Made by a program: the position numbers and the translations under genes. From an uncultured Bacteroides sp. (GTDB lineage: Bacteria; Bacteroidota; Bacteroidia; Bacteroidales; Bacteroidaceae): 64,000 bases of DNA. The stretch lies in the NCBI GenBank assembly GCA_902492205.1, contig CABUKU010000003.1, positions 1 to 64,000 on the forward strand. Reading direction: 5' to 3'. Below the pieces are notes generated by a model that had not been told where the DNA came from, did not search any database, and worked only from the letters and a program-made list of their open reading frames with translations. Shown one piece after another: positions 1 to 7,267 of this stretch. The first letter of the stretch is position 1. Each line of letters opens with the position of its first letter.

Positions 1-994
1 CAACGTCTACCGCACAAGCCACTGTACATCCTACCATCGGGTTGTTACCGATACCCAGGAATCCCATCATTTCTACGTGAGCAGGAACTGATGAAGAACC
101 GGCGAACTGAGCATCTGAGTGCATACGTCCCATAGTATCTGTCATACCATAAGAAGCAGGACCGGCAGCCATGTTGTCCGGGTGAAGTGTACGACCTGTA
201 CCACCACCGGAAGCTACTGAGAAATAGGGTTTACCGGCAAGAACACGTTCTTTCTTGTATGTACCTGCAACCGGGTGTTGGAAACGGGTAGGGTTGGTAG
301 AGTTACCAGTGATAGATACGTCTACGCCTTCTTTCCACATGATTGCCACACCTTCACGAACGTCGTCTGCACCATAGCATTTTACTTTTGCACGAGCACC
401 GTCAGAGTAAGCGATTTCGCGAACTACTTTCAATTCTCCCGTATAGTAATCGAACTGAGTCTGAACGTAAGTAAAGCCGTTGATACGTGAAATGATCTGA
501 GCAGCGTCTTTTCCAAGACCGTTCAAGATGCAACGAAGAGGTTCTTTACGTACTTTGTCTGCTTTTGCAGCGATTTTGATTGCACCTTCGGCAGCAGCGA
601 ATGATTCGTGACCTGCCAGGAATGCGAAACATTTGGTTTCTTCGCGGAGCAACATTGCAGCAAGGTTACCATGTCCGATACCTACTTTACGGTCGTCGGC
701 TACAGAACCCGGGATACAGAATGCCTGAAGACCGATACCGATAGCTTCGGCAGCATCAGCAGCATTTTTGCATCCTTTCTTCAATGCGATGGCAGAACCT
801 ACCACGTAAGCCCACTTTGCATTTTCGAAACAGATTGGCTGAGTTTCTTCACAAGTTTTATAAGGATCAAGTCCAGCAGCTTCGCAGATAGCGTTAGCTT
901 CTTCAATGTCTTTGATACCGTTAGCGTTCAAAGCAGCAATGATGCCTTTGATACGACGGTCCTGACTTTCAAATTTTACTTCTCTAATTGCCAT
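1..994 (-). CDS. GGGtGRT protein (C-terminal part outside the window)
   Basis: This gene runs off the left edge of the window, and about 331 N-terminal residues are visible, starting MAIREVKFESQDRR. It is named for the glycine-rich GGGTGRT motif, which is visible at about residues 262-268. Proteins with this motif form a family that usually sits beside a NifU-like iron-sulfur scaffold gene, as here. The precise biochemical role is not established to my knowledge, and a link to metal-cluster assembly is inferred only from the neighbour. It lies 17 nt downstream of the NifU-like gene, so the two are probably one transcript. The start at 994 is supported by a purine-rich stretch (aaggagg on the coding strand) just upstream. 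Confidence 0.85.
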   Translation of the reverse strand, partial: MAIREVKFESQDRRIKGIIAALNANGIKDIEEANAICEAAGLDPYKTCEETQPICFENAKWAYVVGSAIALKKGCKNAADAAEAIGIGLQAFCIPGSVADDRKVGIGHGNLAAMLLREETKCFAFLAGHESFAAAEGAIKIAAKADKVRKEPLRCILNGLGKDAAQIISRINGFTYVQTQFDYYTGELKVVREIAYSDGARAKVKCYGADDVREGVAIMWKEGVDVSITGNSTNPTRFQHPVAGTYKKERVLAGKPYFSVASGGGTGRTLHPDNMAAGPASYGMTDTMGRMHSDAQFAGSSSVPAHVEMMGFLGIGNNPMVGCTVACAVDV

Positions 995-1011
995 ATTCTT
1001 TCCTCCTTATA

Positions 1012-1713
1012 TTATTCGTGACGTGGATCAATGTGTTTAACTGCACCCTGTTCTGCTGTTACGCGTCCGTAAGTTCCGGTAACTTTCTTCAATGCTTCGT
1101 TGGCATCGGTACCTTTTTTGATTTCGTCCATGAATTTACCCATGTGAACGAATTCGTATCCGCAGATTTCATCATTCTTGTCCAAGAAGATGTTTTTGAT
1201 GTAACCTTCAGCCATTTCGAGGTAACGGGGACCTTTAGCCAAAGTTCCGTAAAGTGTACCAACTTGGCTGCGAAGACCTTTACCCAAGTCTTCCAATCCG
1301 GCTCCGATAATCAAACCGCCTTCCGAGAAAGCAGATTGAGTACGTCCGTAAACTATCTGAAGGAATAATTCGCGCATTGCAGTGTTGATTGCATCGCAAA
1401 CAAGGTCGGTGTTCAATGCTTCGAGAACTGTTTTTCCCGGAAGGATTTCTGCTGCCATGGCTGCAGAGTGAGTCATACCTGAGCAACCGATTGTTTCAAC
1501 CAATGCTTCCTGGATGATACCGTTTTTAACGTTAAGAGTCAGTTTACAAGCACCTTGTTGAGGAGCACACCAACCGATACCGTGTGTTAAACCGGAAATG
1601 TCAACGATTTCTTTTGATTTTACCCATTTTCCTTCTTCGGGAATTGGAGCTGGTCCGTGATTAGGACCTTTTTTCACAACACACATGTGTTCTACTTCTT
1701 GTGAGTAAGTCAT
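1012..1713 (-). CDS. NifU-like iron-sulfur cluster assembly scaffold protein
   Basis: This is a 233-residue protein with a NifU/IscU-type core. The segment around residues 45-100 has the first Cys in GIGWCAPQQGACK and the typical ETIGCSGMTHSAAMAAEIL stretch. This resembles the IscU cluster-binding loop followed by a helix ending in GKTVLEAL. Scaffold proteins of this type assemble Fe-S clusters on conserved cysteines. About 130 extra C-terminal residues go beyond a plain IscU domain, which suggests a specialised variant tied to the adjacent GGGtGRT gene. It is the first gene of a two-gene minus-strand operon. A Bacteroidales-type promoter lies at 1825-1854, with an untranslated leader of about 100 nt. 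Family assignment is firm; the target metalloprotein is unknown. Confidence 0.85.
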   Translation of the reverse strand: MTYSQEVEHMCVVKKGPNHGPAPIPEEGKWVKSKEIVDISGLTHGIGWCAPQQGACKLTLNVKNGIIQEALVETIGCSGMTHSAAMAAEILPGKTVLEALNTDLVCDAINTAMRELFLQIVYGRTQSAFSEGGLIIGAGLEDLGKGLRSQVGTLYGTLAKGPRYLEMAEGYIKNIFLDKNDEICGYEFVHMGKFMDEIKKGTDANEALKKVTGTYGRVTAEQGAVKHIDPRHE

Positions 1714-1779
1714 AATTAGCTCTTTTAAGTAATAGAATTAAAAAATTATGTAACCACTAAATAATTACGTAGTCTGTCG

Positions 1780-1816
1780 TTTAAGAAAGCAGTTAAGAGA
1801 AAAGGCCTTTCTTAAA
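1780..1816 (-). other. Leader hairpin upstream of the NifU-like/GGGtGRT operon
   Basis: A perfect 10-bp inverted repeat (TTTAAGAAAG at 1780-1789 with CTTTCTTAAA at 1807-1816) lies in the predicted 5' untranslated RNA of the minus-strand operon, about 70-100 nt before the start codon at 1713. It could be an RNA stem or an operator. No known riboswitch class was recognised. Confidence 0.4.
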
Positions 1817-1824
1817 TTCGACCA

Positions 1825-1854
1825 CAAAGTTAGTCGTTTTATTGGTTTTACCAA
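1825..1854 (-). promoter_or_regulatory. Promoter of the NifU-like/GGGtGRT operon
   Basis: On the minus strand a TAACTTTG box (complement of 1825-1832) matches the Bacteroidales -7 consensus TAnnTTTG. A TTGG (complement of 1851-1854) lies 18 nt upstream as a plausible -33 element. The -33 element is part of a small palindrome, ATTGGTTTTACCAAT, at 1841-1855. Confidence 0.5.
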
Positions 1855-1983
1855 TCAGCCTCCGCTCACTTTTTCACTAAAAAATTAAAATAAATTTGAT
1901 TATTATTCCTTTTGTAAGGTCGAGGTAGCATTTTTAATTTGGAAACACTTATCTTTGTCCTATAATATAAGAAGCACATAGTT

Positions 1984-2496
1984 ATGGAACAACCCAAACA
2001 AATCATAGTTTCCGACGCAGCTTTGAAAGAGGCGGCAGCACAGGGGATGGATGAATTTATTAAAGTCTTTACCGATAAATACCTGGAAGTGACGGGTGGC
2101 AGTCTCAATGTCGAAACGATGCCTTTGCTCAACGGGCACCAACATTCGTTGTTGGGTTATCATTTCTTCCGCGAAGAAGTGCTCGAAGGCGGTTTTGTGC
2201 AACTGATACAAAATGGTTACGGTCCTTACATCTTCGATAATCCTTTTGCCAAAGCCATGCGTATTTTTGGCGCGGACGAATTCTCGAAGCTTATCTATAA
2301 AGCCAAGAAGATATACGATGAGCATAAAGCGGATTTGGAAAAAGAGCGTACCGAAGATGAGTTCATGGCAATGTATGAGCAATATGAAGCGTTTGATGAA
2401 CTGGAAGAGGAGTTCATGGAAATGGAAGAACAAGTCACTGCGTTGATTGCCGGATATGTAGACGAGCATCTGGATCAGTTTGCAGGGATAGAATAG
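1984..2496 (+). CDS. DUF4375 (DMP19-like) protein
   Basis: This is a soluble, acidic 170-residue protein without a signal peptide. The segment EEVLEGGFVQLIQNGYGPYI followed by FAKAMRIFGADEFSKL matches the core of the DUF4375 family, which is related to the Neisseria DNA-mimic protein DMP19. The C-terminal third is very rich in Glu. It is expressed alone: a TATCTTTG box at 1950-1957 precedes it by 26 nt, and the next gene runs on the opposite strand. A DNA-mimic role is only an analogy with the named homologue; the function in Bacteroidales is not known to me. Confidence 0.65.
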   Translation: MEQPKQIIVSDAALKEAAAQGMDEFIKVFTDKYLEVTGGSLNVETMPLLNGHQHSLLGYHFFREEVLEGGFVQLIQNGYGPYIFDNPFAKAMRIFGADEFSKLIYKAKKIYDEHKADLEKERTEDEFMAMYEQYEAFDELEEEFMEMEEQVTALIAGYVDEHLDQFAGIE

Positions 2497-2597
2497 TTTC
2501 GTTCTGTCTCAATATTGATTATTTGATGGAAAATAAGGAAGTAGAGACATTCCATTGCCTATACTTCCTTTCATATCTTTATTATCTGAATATAATA

Positions 2598-2651
2598 TTC
2601 ACCACCTTCACTTTCTCTATTCCCCTTTCTATATCAGTATTTGCGGGTGAA
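2598..2651. repeat. Degenerate TTCACC/GGTGAA hairpin repeat, copy a
   Basis: TTCACCACCTTCAC at 2598-2611 begins a sequence that ends in GGTGAA at 2646-2651, next to the stop codon of the HU-like gene. It resembles the left arm of the clearer copies at 22474 and 25877. Only short arms pair here, so this is a decayed or partial copy. Confidence 0.4.
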
Positions 2652-2656
2652 CCCTT

Positions 2657-3286
2657 TTACTCTTCACCGGTGACGGACGTCCCGTAATATCCCGGACACG
2701 GAACATATATCGGCTGAGTTCTTATGTTGATGTTTTTCAGCTTCCCTTCTTCTTTCAGGCGGTTCAGTTGGCGTATGGCTGTGGTTCTTGTCAGGTGGCA
2801 AATGCTTTCAAAATCTTTTCTTGTCATTACCGAATGCTCGCTGAAATATTCTTTCAGCTTCATGTCTATCCTCACTTCCGATTGGTCTGTGGAGTGTTTG
2901 CATTTCCGTGTGCGTTCGGTCTTTAAGGCTTTCAACTTATCTTTCAATGCTTGGTCTGCCAAGTATTTCACGGATTTGAACTTCACGTTTTGCGCATGTG
3001 TTTCTTTCGGATCGCGAGTCTCTGCACATTGCAGTGTCACTTGAAAATATCCGATGTTGTCCAGGTGCACACGTTGTCCGTTCCCCAAATGGTAGGCAAG
3101 CGAGTCACCCAGTGCACTGAGTGCGGCAAGCACATCACCTTCTGTGAGCGAGCACCGGCTTTGGATGTCCTTAACGATATATTCGGTGTCAACCGTCTTA
3201 TAAGATGCCACTCTGGCATGGTAACGTTTCTTTTGTAACCTGTCTGCCGGTATCGGCGTTTTATAGAAATCAAATTTAACAGCCAT
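2657..3286 (-). CDS. HU-like DNA-binding protein with C-terminal winged-helix-like part
   Basis: This is a 209-residue protein starting MAVKFDFYKTPIPAD. The start at 3286 is chosen because the longer upstream reading runs through the palindromic repeat and lacks family similarity. Residues about 1-120 form a divergent HU/IHF-type fold: a helical dimer part, then NGQRVHLDNIGYFQVTLQ, equivalent to the HU strand that leads into the DNA-gripping arm. Residues about 145-209 (MKLKEYFSEHSVMTRKDF... IRQLNRLKEEGKL) look like a helix-turn-helix module. It should bind DNA, possibly at structured sites. It is divergent from the VirE-type gene across the 100-bp palindromic element, which is a natural candidate binding site, though this is inference. 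Confidence 0.75.
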   Translation of the reverse strand: MAVKFDFYKTPIPADRLQKKRYHARVASYKTVDTEYIVKDIQSRCSLTEGDVLAALSALGDSLAYHLGNGQRVHLDNIGYFQVTLQCAETRDPKETHAQNVKFKSVKYLADQALKDKLKALKTERTRKCKHSTDQSEVRIDMKLKEYFSEHSVMTRKDFESICHLTRTTAIRQLNRLKEEGKLKNINIRTQPIYVPCPGYYGTSVTGEE

Positions 3287-3330
3287 AATTTTTTGTTTTA
3301 ATGGGATGAATTTTTGTGTTACTGCCGAAG

Positions 3331-3430
3331 AATTTAGTGTCCCACAATTGTGGGACGACCGTACCACAACCATGAGACGATCGTCCCACATATATGAGAC
3401 GATCGTCTCACAATTGTGGGACGCTAAATT
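3331..3430 (-). repeat. 100-bp four-palindrome element, copy A
   Basis: The element is bounded by AATTTAGTG (3331-3339) and its near inverse CGCTAAATT (3422-3430). Inside are four 15-bp palindrome-like units of the type CCCACAATTGTGGGA, separated by 7-bp spacers of the type CGATCGT, so the period is exactly 22 bp. Relative to copies B and C this copy is inverted: its asymmetric marker (unit ending GTGGTA, spacer CGACCGT) reads on the minus strand. The inverted ends extend outward to GAAGAATTTAG. It fills the divergent promoter region between the HU-like and VirE-type genes, 44 bp from the HU-like start. Confidence 0.9.
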
Positions 3431-3525
3431 CTTCAGTACAAATATAAGACTTTATACCGTTAAAACCATAAATTATCCGGGTTATTTTTATAACTTCACT
3501 TTTCTTCCGCGCAATGCTCCGGATA

Positions 3526-3558
3526 TTTGGAAATCCCCTTTTTATGACTATATATTTG
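3526..3558 (+). promoter_or_regulatory. Promoter of the VirE-type gene
   Basis: TTTG at 3526-3529, a 21-nt gap, then TATATTTG at 3551-3558, which fits the Bacteroidales -33/-7 pattern. The expected transcription start is about 3563. This excludes the much earlier possible start codons and supports translation from 3582 or 3588. Confidence 0.6.
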
Positions 3559-3581
3559 CGGACAACTTAAAAAAAAGAACA

Positions 3582-4817
3582 ATGAAAATGATTAAAAAAT
3601 TATGGAAAGCTGTCTGTGTCTTGTTAGTAATGAGTAAAAAGAAAAAAACGGCGGGAAAAGGGAATATGGGAAACCGTTCTTTGTCCGAACGCCTGCAAGC
3701 GTTTCTCACCACCTGTTATGAGTTTCGTTTCAATGTGTTGACGGAAGAAACCGAATATCGTCCAGCGGGAAGGCTGGGAGAGAAGTTTGTGCCGCTGCGC
3801 TCCCGCGAACAGAATTCTCTCTGCATCGATGCCCATGCCAAAGGTATCTATTGTTGGGACAGAGATTTGAACCGTTACGTAAATTCCGATAAAATAGAGG
3901 AATATCATCCTTTCAAACTTTATTTGGACGAACTCCCGGTGTGGGACGGCACGGACAGATTGGGTGATTTGGCCGGCAGGGTAAGTGATGAAGAATTGTG
4001 GTTGACGGCTTTTCACGTGTGGATGCGTGGATTGGTGGCACAATGGATGGGCATTACGGGTAAGCATGCCAACGCCGTTGCACCTATATTAATAAGCAGC
4101 GAGCAGGGAATGTTGAAATCCACTTTCTGCAAGTCGCTGATGCCCGATGCGTTGCAACGCTATTATACGGATAGTATCGACCTTGCATTGCCGGGGCAAG
4201 TGGAACGTAAAATGTCGGAAATGGGTTTGCTGAATCTGGACGAGTTCGATAAAATATCCCCAAAGAAAATGTCTCTTTTGAAAAATCTCATGCAGATGCC
4301 CGCATTGAATATGCGCAAGGCATACCAGAAAAGTTATCGTGAGTTGCCCCGCGTTGCCTCTTTCATCGGCACATCCAACCGCACCGATTTGTTGACCGAT
4401 CCCACAGGCAGTCGCCGTTTCATCTGTGTTTTGGTTAATCATAAAATCAATTGTGCCGATATAGACCATGCATAAATTTATGCGCAGTTGAAACAAGAGC
4501 TTTTGGAAGGCGCACGCTATTGGTTCACAGGTGAAGAAGAAAAGGCAATCCGGCAGCATAATTCAGCATTTTATTGTCAGTCTCCCGAAGAAGATGTCTT
4601 TAACTCATGTTTCCGTGTTCCGCAAAGCGATGATGATGCGGTGAGTTATCTTTCTGCTGCCGAGATATTTAAAGTGTTGCGCAAATATAATCCTGCTGCC
4701 ATGTGTGGCGTTAATCCCGCCACCTTTCCCCAAGTATTGACTGCACTCGGCATGAAGCGTAAACATACCAAATGGGGTAATGTGTATCAGGTGGTGAAAC
4801 TGAACCTTCACCCTTAA
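3582..4817 (+). pseudogene. VirE-family ATPase gene interrupted by an in-frame stop codon
   Basis: The reading frame encodes a VirE/VapE-type P-loop ATPase (helicase-like, often linked to mobile elements). A Walker A-like motif lies in SSEQGMLKST, a Walker B-like LLNLDEFD follows, then the sensor region SFIGTSNRTDLLTDPTGSRRF. A TAA at 4473-4475 stops the frame after ...IDHA. The same frame then continues without any shift as IYAQLKQELLEGARYWFTGEEEKAI to the stop at 4815-4817. A single C-to-T change (CAA to TAA) would explain it. The downstream piece would have about 113 residues. The product may be a truncated protein of about 297 residues that keeps the ATPase core, a dead gene, or a readthrough product. 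The start at 3582 (or 3588) follows the promoter at 3526-3558. Confidence 0.8.
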
Positions 4818-4861
4818 AGGATTTGGTGGAAAGGGATTGGGGAGGTGAAAGCGGTGAAGGT
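4804..4861. repeat. TTCACC/GGTGAA hairpin repeat, copy b
   Basis: ACCTTCACC at 4804-4812 pairs perfectly with GGTGAAGGT at 4853-4861. The VirE-type stop codon lies inside the repeat. Together with copy a this places inverted copies of the same repeat family at both outer ends of the HU-like/VirE locus. The rest of the gap up to 5053 is AT-rich and shows only the -7 box at 5012-5019 (TAATTTTG). Confidence 0.55.
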
Positions 4862-5053
4862 CGGTTAAGTATACTTGTGTTTTGAGTATCTGTTCATTTC
4901 TTAAGTGTTAAATTACAATTCTCCATGCAGTATTTAAGCCGTTTTATCATTTAAGCTATAAAACATACTAAAAAAGGAAATCGTAGTATGTGATGGTATG
5001 AATCTTTTTTGTAATTTTGCATTTCCTAAAACAATAAAACGGTTTATTAAAAA

Positions 5054-5833
5054 ATGAAACATTTCAAATCTTTACTGTCGATTGTAGTTTTTGCTTTGGC
5101 TTTAACTTTTACTTCTTGTATGAGTAATGATCCTACTCAAAGTGGTGTATTTCTCGGTAGAGCTGAGTATGGCACCGGACTTGGGCTTCAGTTTGATGTC
5201 AATGGTTTAAAAGTAATACCTACTTCCCAAGCACTTTTTACTGCGGAAAAAGTGACTTCGGGCGATATTGTTCTTTTTTCCTATTCATATAATTCTGATG
5301 AACAACCTTTAACCAGCGAAACCAAATCGCTTACTGTAGAGGTAACAGGGGTGGTGAATTGCGGTAATGAAAGAACAATGACCGGCATGGGGGATGGCAG
5401 CAAGGAAAACGGCAGTACATTCGAAAATGCAACAATCGTTAATATGACAGAGAGAAATGGTTATTATTCGACAGCCTTTGGACAATATGGCAAAAACACC
5501 TTGGTTTTGCCTATTTACTTTTTGGCAAAAGCTGATTTAAGTTTGCATTCATTTGCTCTTTATTATGATGAAAGCACAGTGAAAGATTCTGATACGGAAA
5601 TGAAGTTGTATCTTCGTCATAAATCGGAAGAAAAAGACCCGACTTTGCTTGTTCCCGCATTATTGAAAGCATTTGATATAAGAGATGCAGTCAACGATTT
5701 TGCTGCTAAAACCGGTGAAAATCCTAAGAAGATTACCATTTTGACCAATGAAACAAAAGTTTCCGGTTCCGATAAGTTGGAAGATGCTAACGAAGAATTG
5801 GGTACTTACACAATAGATTATGTAACTAAATAA
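5054..5833 (+). CDS. Secreted lipoprotein of unknown function (possibly NigD-like)
   Basis: This is a 259-residue protein with a signal peptide and lipobox (LTFTSC, Cys at residue 22), so it is exported and lipid-anchored. After the lipobox come beta-rich segments: SGDIVLFSYSYN... SLTVEVTGV could be an OB-like domain, and LPIYFLAKADLSLHSFALYYDES...MKLYLRHKSEEKD could be a C-terminal beta sandwich. This two-part layout and the YLRH stretch recall the NigD-like lipoproteins of Bacteroides, but the match is only moderate. A TAATTTTG box at 5012-5019 lies 34 nt upstream. The next gene starts 6 nt downstream, so they are co-transcribed. Confidence 0.7.
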   Translation: MKHFKSLLSIVVFALALTFTSCMSNDPTQSGVFLGRAEYGTGLGLQFDVNGLKVIPTSQALFTAEKVTSGDIVLFSYSYNSDEQPLTSETKSLTVEVTGVVNCGNERTMTGMGDGSKENGSTFENATIVNMTERNGYYSTAFGQYGKNTLVLPIYFLAKADLSLHSFALYYDESTVKDSDTEMKLYLRHKSEEKDPTLLVPALLKAFDIRDAVNDFAAKTGENPKKITILTNETKVSGSDKLEDANEELGTYTIDYVTK

Positions 5834-5839
5834 TAATCA

Positions 5840-6409
5840 TTGAATTATAAAGAACTTTTTAGAAGAGCTATGTTACTGATTTCCTCTCCTGCCAAGGCAT
5901 GGGAGGAAATTAGTTTAGAGGATAGACGTAAAGTATTTACTACTTTCGTCTATCCTATGATAGGTTTATGCGGCCTGTCTTTCTTTCTCGGTACAATCTT
6001 TGATACGGGATTGACCGCTGTGGGCTTTCAAAGAGCAATGACTTCATGTTGTGCTATCTTTGTCGGTCTGTTTGGTGGCTATTTTCTTGCATCCTATGCT
6101 GTGAACAAATTGGCTGTAACCATGTTTCAACAAGAGGATAACCTGCAACTGATTCAACAGTTTGTGGGGTATGCAATGGTAGTTACCTTTGTATTGGACA
6201 TTATCGTGGGAGTGCTTCCGAGTTTCTTCATTTTGCGATGGATATTCCAGTTCTATGTTGTATTTGTAGTCTGGGAAGGAGTTGGCAAATTGATACAGGT
6301 GGAAGAAAAGATGCGCATGAGTTACACTGTGATGGCATCTTTGCTCATTATTGTTTGCCCCGCGGTATTGGGATTTATATTTAATAAACTGACTGTTATT
6401 TTGAATTAA
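5840..6409 (+). CDS. Yip1-like integral membrane protein
   Basis: This is a 189-residue protein that appears to start with TTG at 5840, giving MNYKELFRRAMLLISSPAKAWEEI. This N-terminus, an amphipathic stretch ending in S-P-x-x-A-W-E-E, is typical of Yip1-domain proteins, so the TTG start is preferred over the internal ATG at about 5870. About five hydrophobic helices follow (near residues 32-50, 65-85, 110-130, 135-150 and 160-185). The role in bacteria is unknown. It sits between the lipoprotein and smpB, with only 1 nt to smpB, so it is in one operon with translation probably coupled. Confidence 0.75.
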   Translation: MNYKELFRRAMLLISSPAKAWEEISLEDRRKVFTTFVYPMIGLCGLSFFLGTIFDTGLTAVGFQRAMTSCCAIFVGLFGGYFLASYAVNKLAVTMFQQEDNLQLIQQFVGYAMVVTFVLDIIVGVLPSFFILRWIFQFYVVFVVWEGVGKLIQVEEKMRMSYTVMASLLIIVCPAVLGFIFNKLTVILN

Positions 6410-6410
6410 T

Positions 6411-6863
6411 ATGAAACTTGCTCCCGTAAATATAAAAAATAAACGTGCATCGTTCGATTATGAGTTTATAGATACCTATACTGCCGGTATTGTGCTTACG
6501 GGGACGGAGATTAAGTCTATCCGTTTGGGCAAGGCAGGTTTGGTAGATACATTCTGTTTCTTTACCCGTGGTGAACTATGGGTGAAGAACATGCATATTG
6601 CCGAATATTTTTATGGTTCCTATAATAACCACACTGCTCGCCGTGACCGTAAACTGCTGTTAAGTAAAAAGGAATTGGCTAAGTTGGAACGTGCCATTAA
6701 AGAAACTGGTTTGACTATTGTTCCTACTCGTTTGTTTATCAATGAAAAAGGTTTGGCTAAGTTGGTTATAGCTTTAGCAAAAGGTAAGAAACAATATGAT
6801 AAACGTGAATCTTTGAAAGAAAAAGATGATAAACGGGAGATGGACCGGATGTTTAAACGGTGA
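6411..6863 (+). CDS. smpB: SmpB, tmRNA-binding protein
   Basis: This is a 150-residue protein of normal SmpB length. The beta-barrel core is clear: IKNKRASFDYEFIDTYTAGI, then LTGTEIKSIRLGKAGL and FFTRGELWVKNMHIAEY, and the C-terminal basic tail KKQYDKRESLKEKDDKRE is visible. SmpB binds tmRNA and brings it to stalled ribosomes, where the tail sits in the empty mRNA channel. It starts 1 nt after the stop of the Yip1-like gene. The tmRNA gene itself (ssrA) was not recognised in this window. Confidence 0.97.
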   Translation: MKLAPVNIKNKRASFDYEFIDTYTAGIVLTGTEIKSIRLGKAGLVDTFCFFTRGELWVKNMHIAEYFYGSYNNHTARRDRKLLLSKKELAKLERAIKETGLTIVPTRLFINEKGLAKLVIALAKGKKQYDKRESLKEKDDKREMDRMFKR

Positions 6864-6991
6864 TAAATCTAGTTGATTATTGATAAAGGCTAAATAAAAA
6901 TTGTGAATAGGGTATGTAAAAAATAAATATGGCGTTTTACTTGTTTGTTGTTAAAATATTAGTTTAGTTTGTAAACCAATATTTTAAATCT

Positions 6992-7267
6992 ATGAAAAAG
7001 ACAATTTGCCAATTTATTCTTGTTGCTATTTTTATCCTATTTGCAACAAGTGATGCTTTTAGTTATCAAGAGGAACATAATTCTAATATTATGTTAGAGA
7101 ATATTGAGGCTTTAACTTTTAAATTTGATAAGCCGATATATTATGTATTTCCTTGTCCTCCGGGTTATACCGGTAATGAATGTAGACTTCCAACTCCGGG
7201 AGAGTCTTATGATCCTTCATATGGATGTCCATCGCCTACTAAATGTTATCCACCTTATTTCGAATGA
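6992..7267 (+). CDS. NVEALA-type secreted peptide
   Basis: This is a 91-residue precursor with a type I signal peptide (about residues 1-24, ending near SDAFS), then a conserved leader of the form NIMLENIEALTFKFD that matches the NVEALA family. It ends in a short Pro/Cys-rich tail with six cysteines in CPPGYTGNEC, GCPSPTKC and nearby. NVEALA proteins are small exported peptides of Bacteroidales with no settled function. The stop codon overlaps the start of the next gene (ATGA at 7264-7267), so translation is coupled to the DUF4221 lipoprotein. The cysteine pattern suggests disulfides outside the cytoplasm. Confidence 0.75.
   Translation: MKKTICQFILVAIFILFATSDAFSYQEEHNSNIMLENIEALTFKFDKPIYYVFPCPPGYTGNECRLPTPGESYDPSYGCPSPTKCYPPYFE

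Noticed and set aside
608..1368. Plus-strand frames opposite the GGGtGRT and NifU-like genes
   Set aside because: They lie wholly antisense to well-matched family proteins and resemble no protein.
3306..3581. A long in-frame N-terminal extension of the VirE-type gene beginning inside the palindromic element
   Set aside because: The promoter at 3526-3558 lies downstream of it, and the translated repeat gives a peptide that recurs at other copies of the element, so it is not gene-specific protein sequence.
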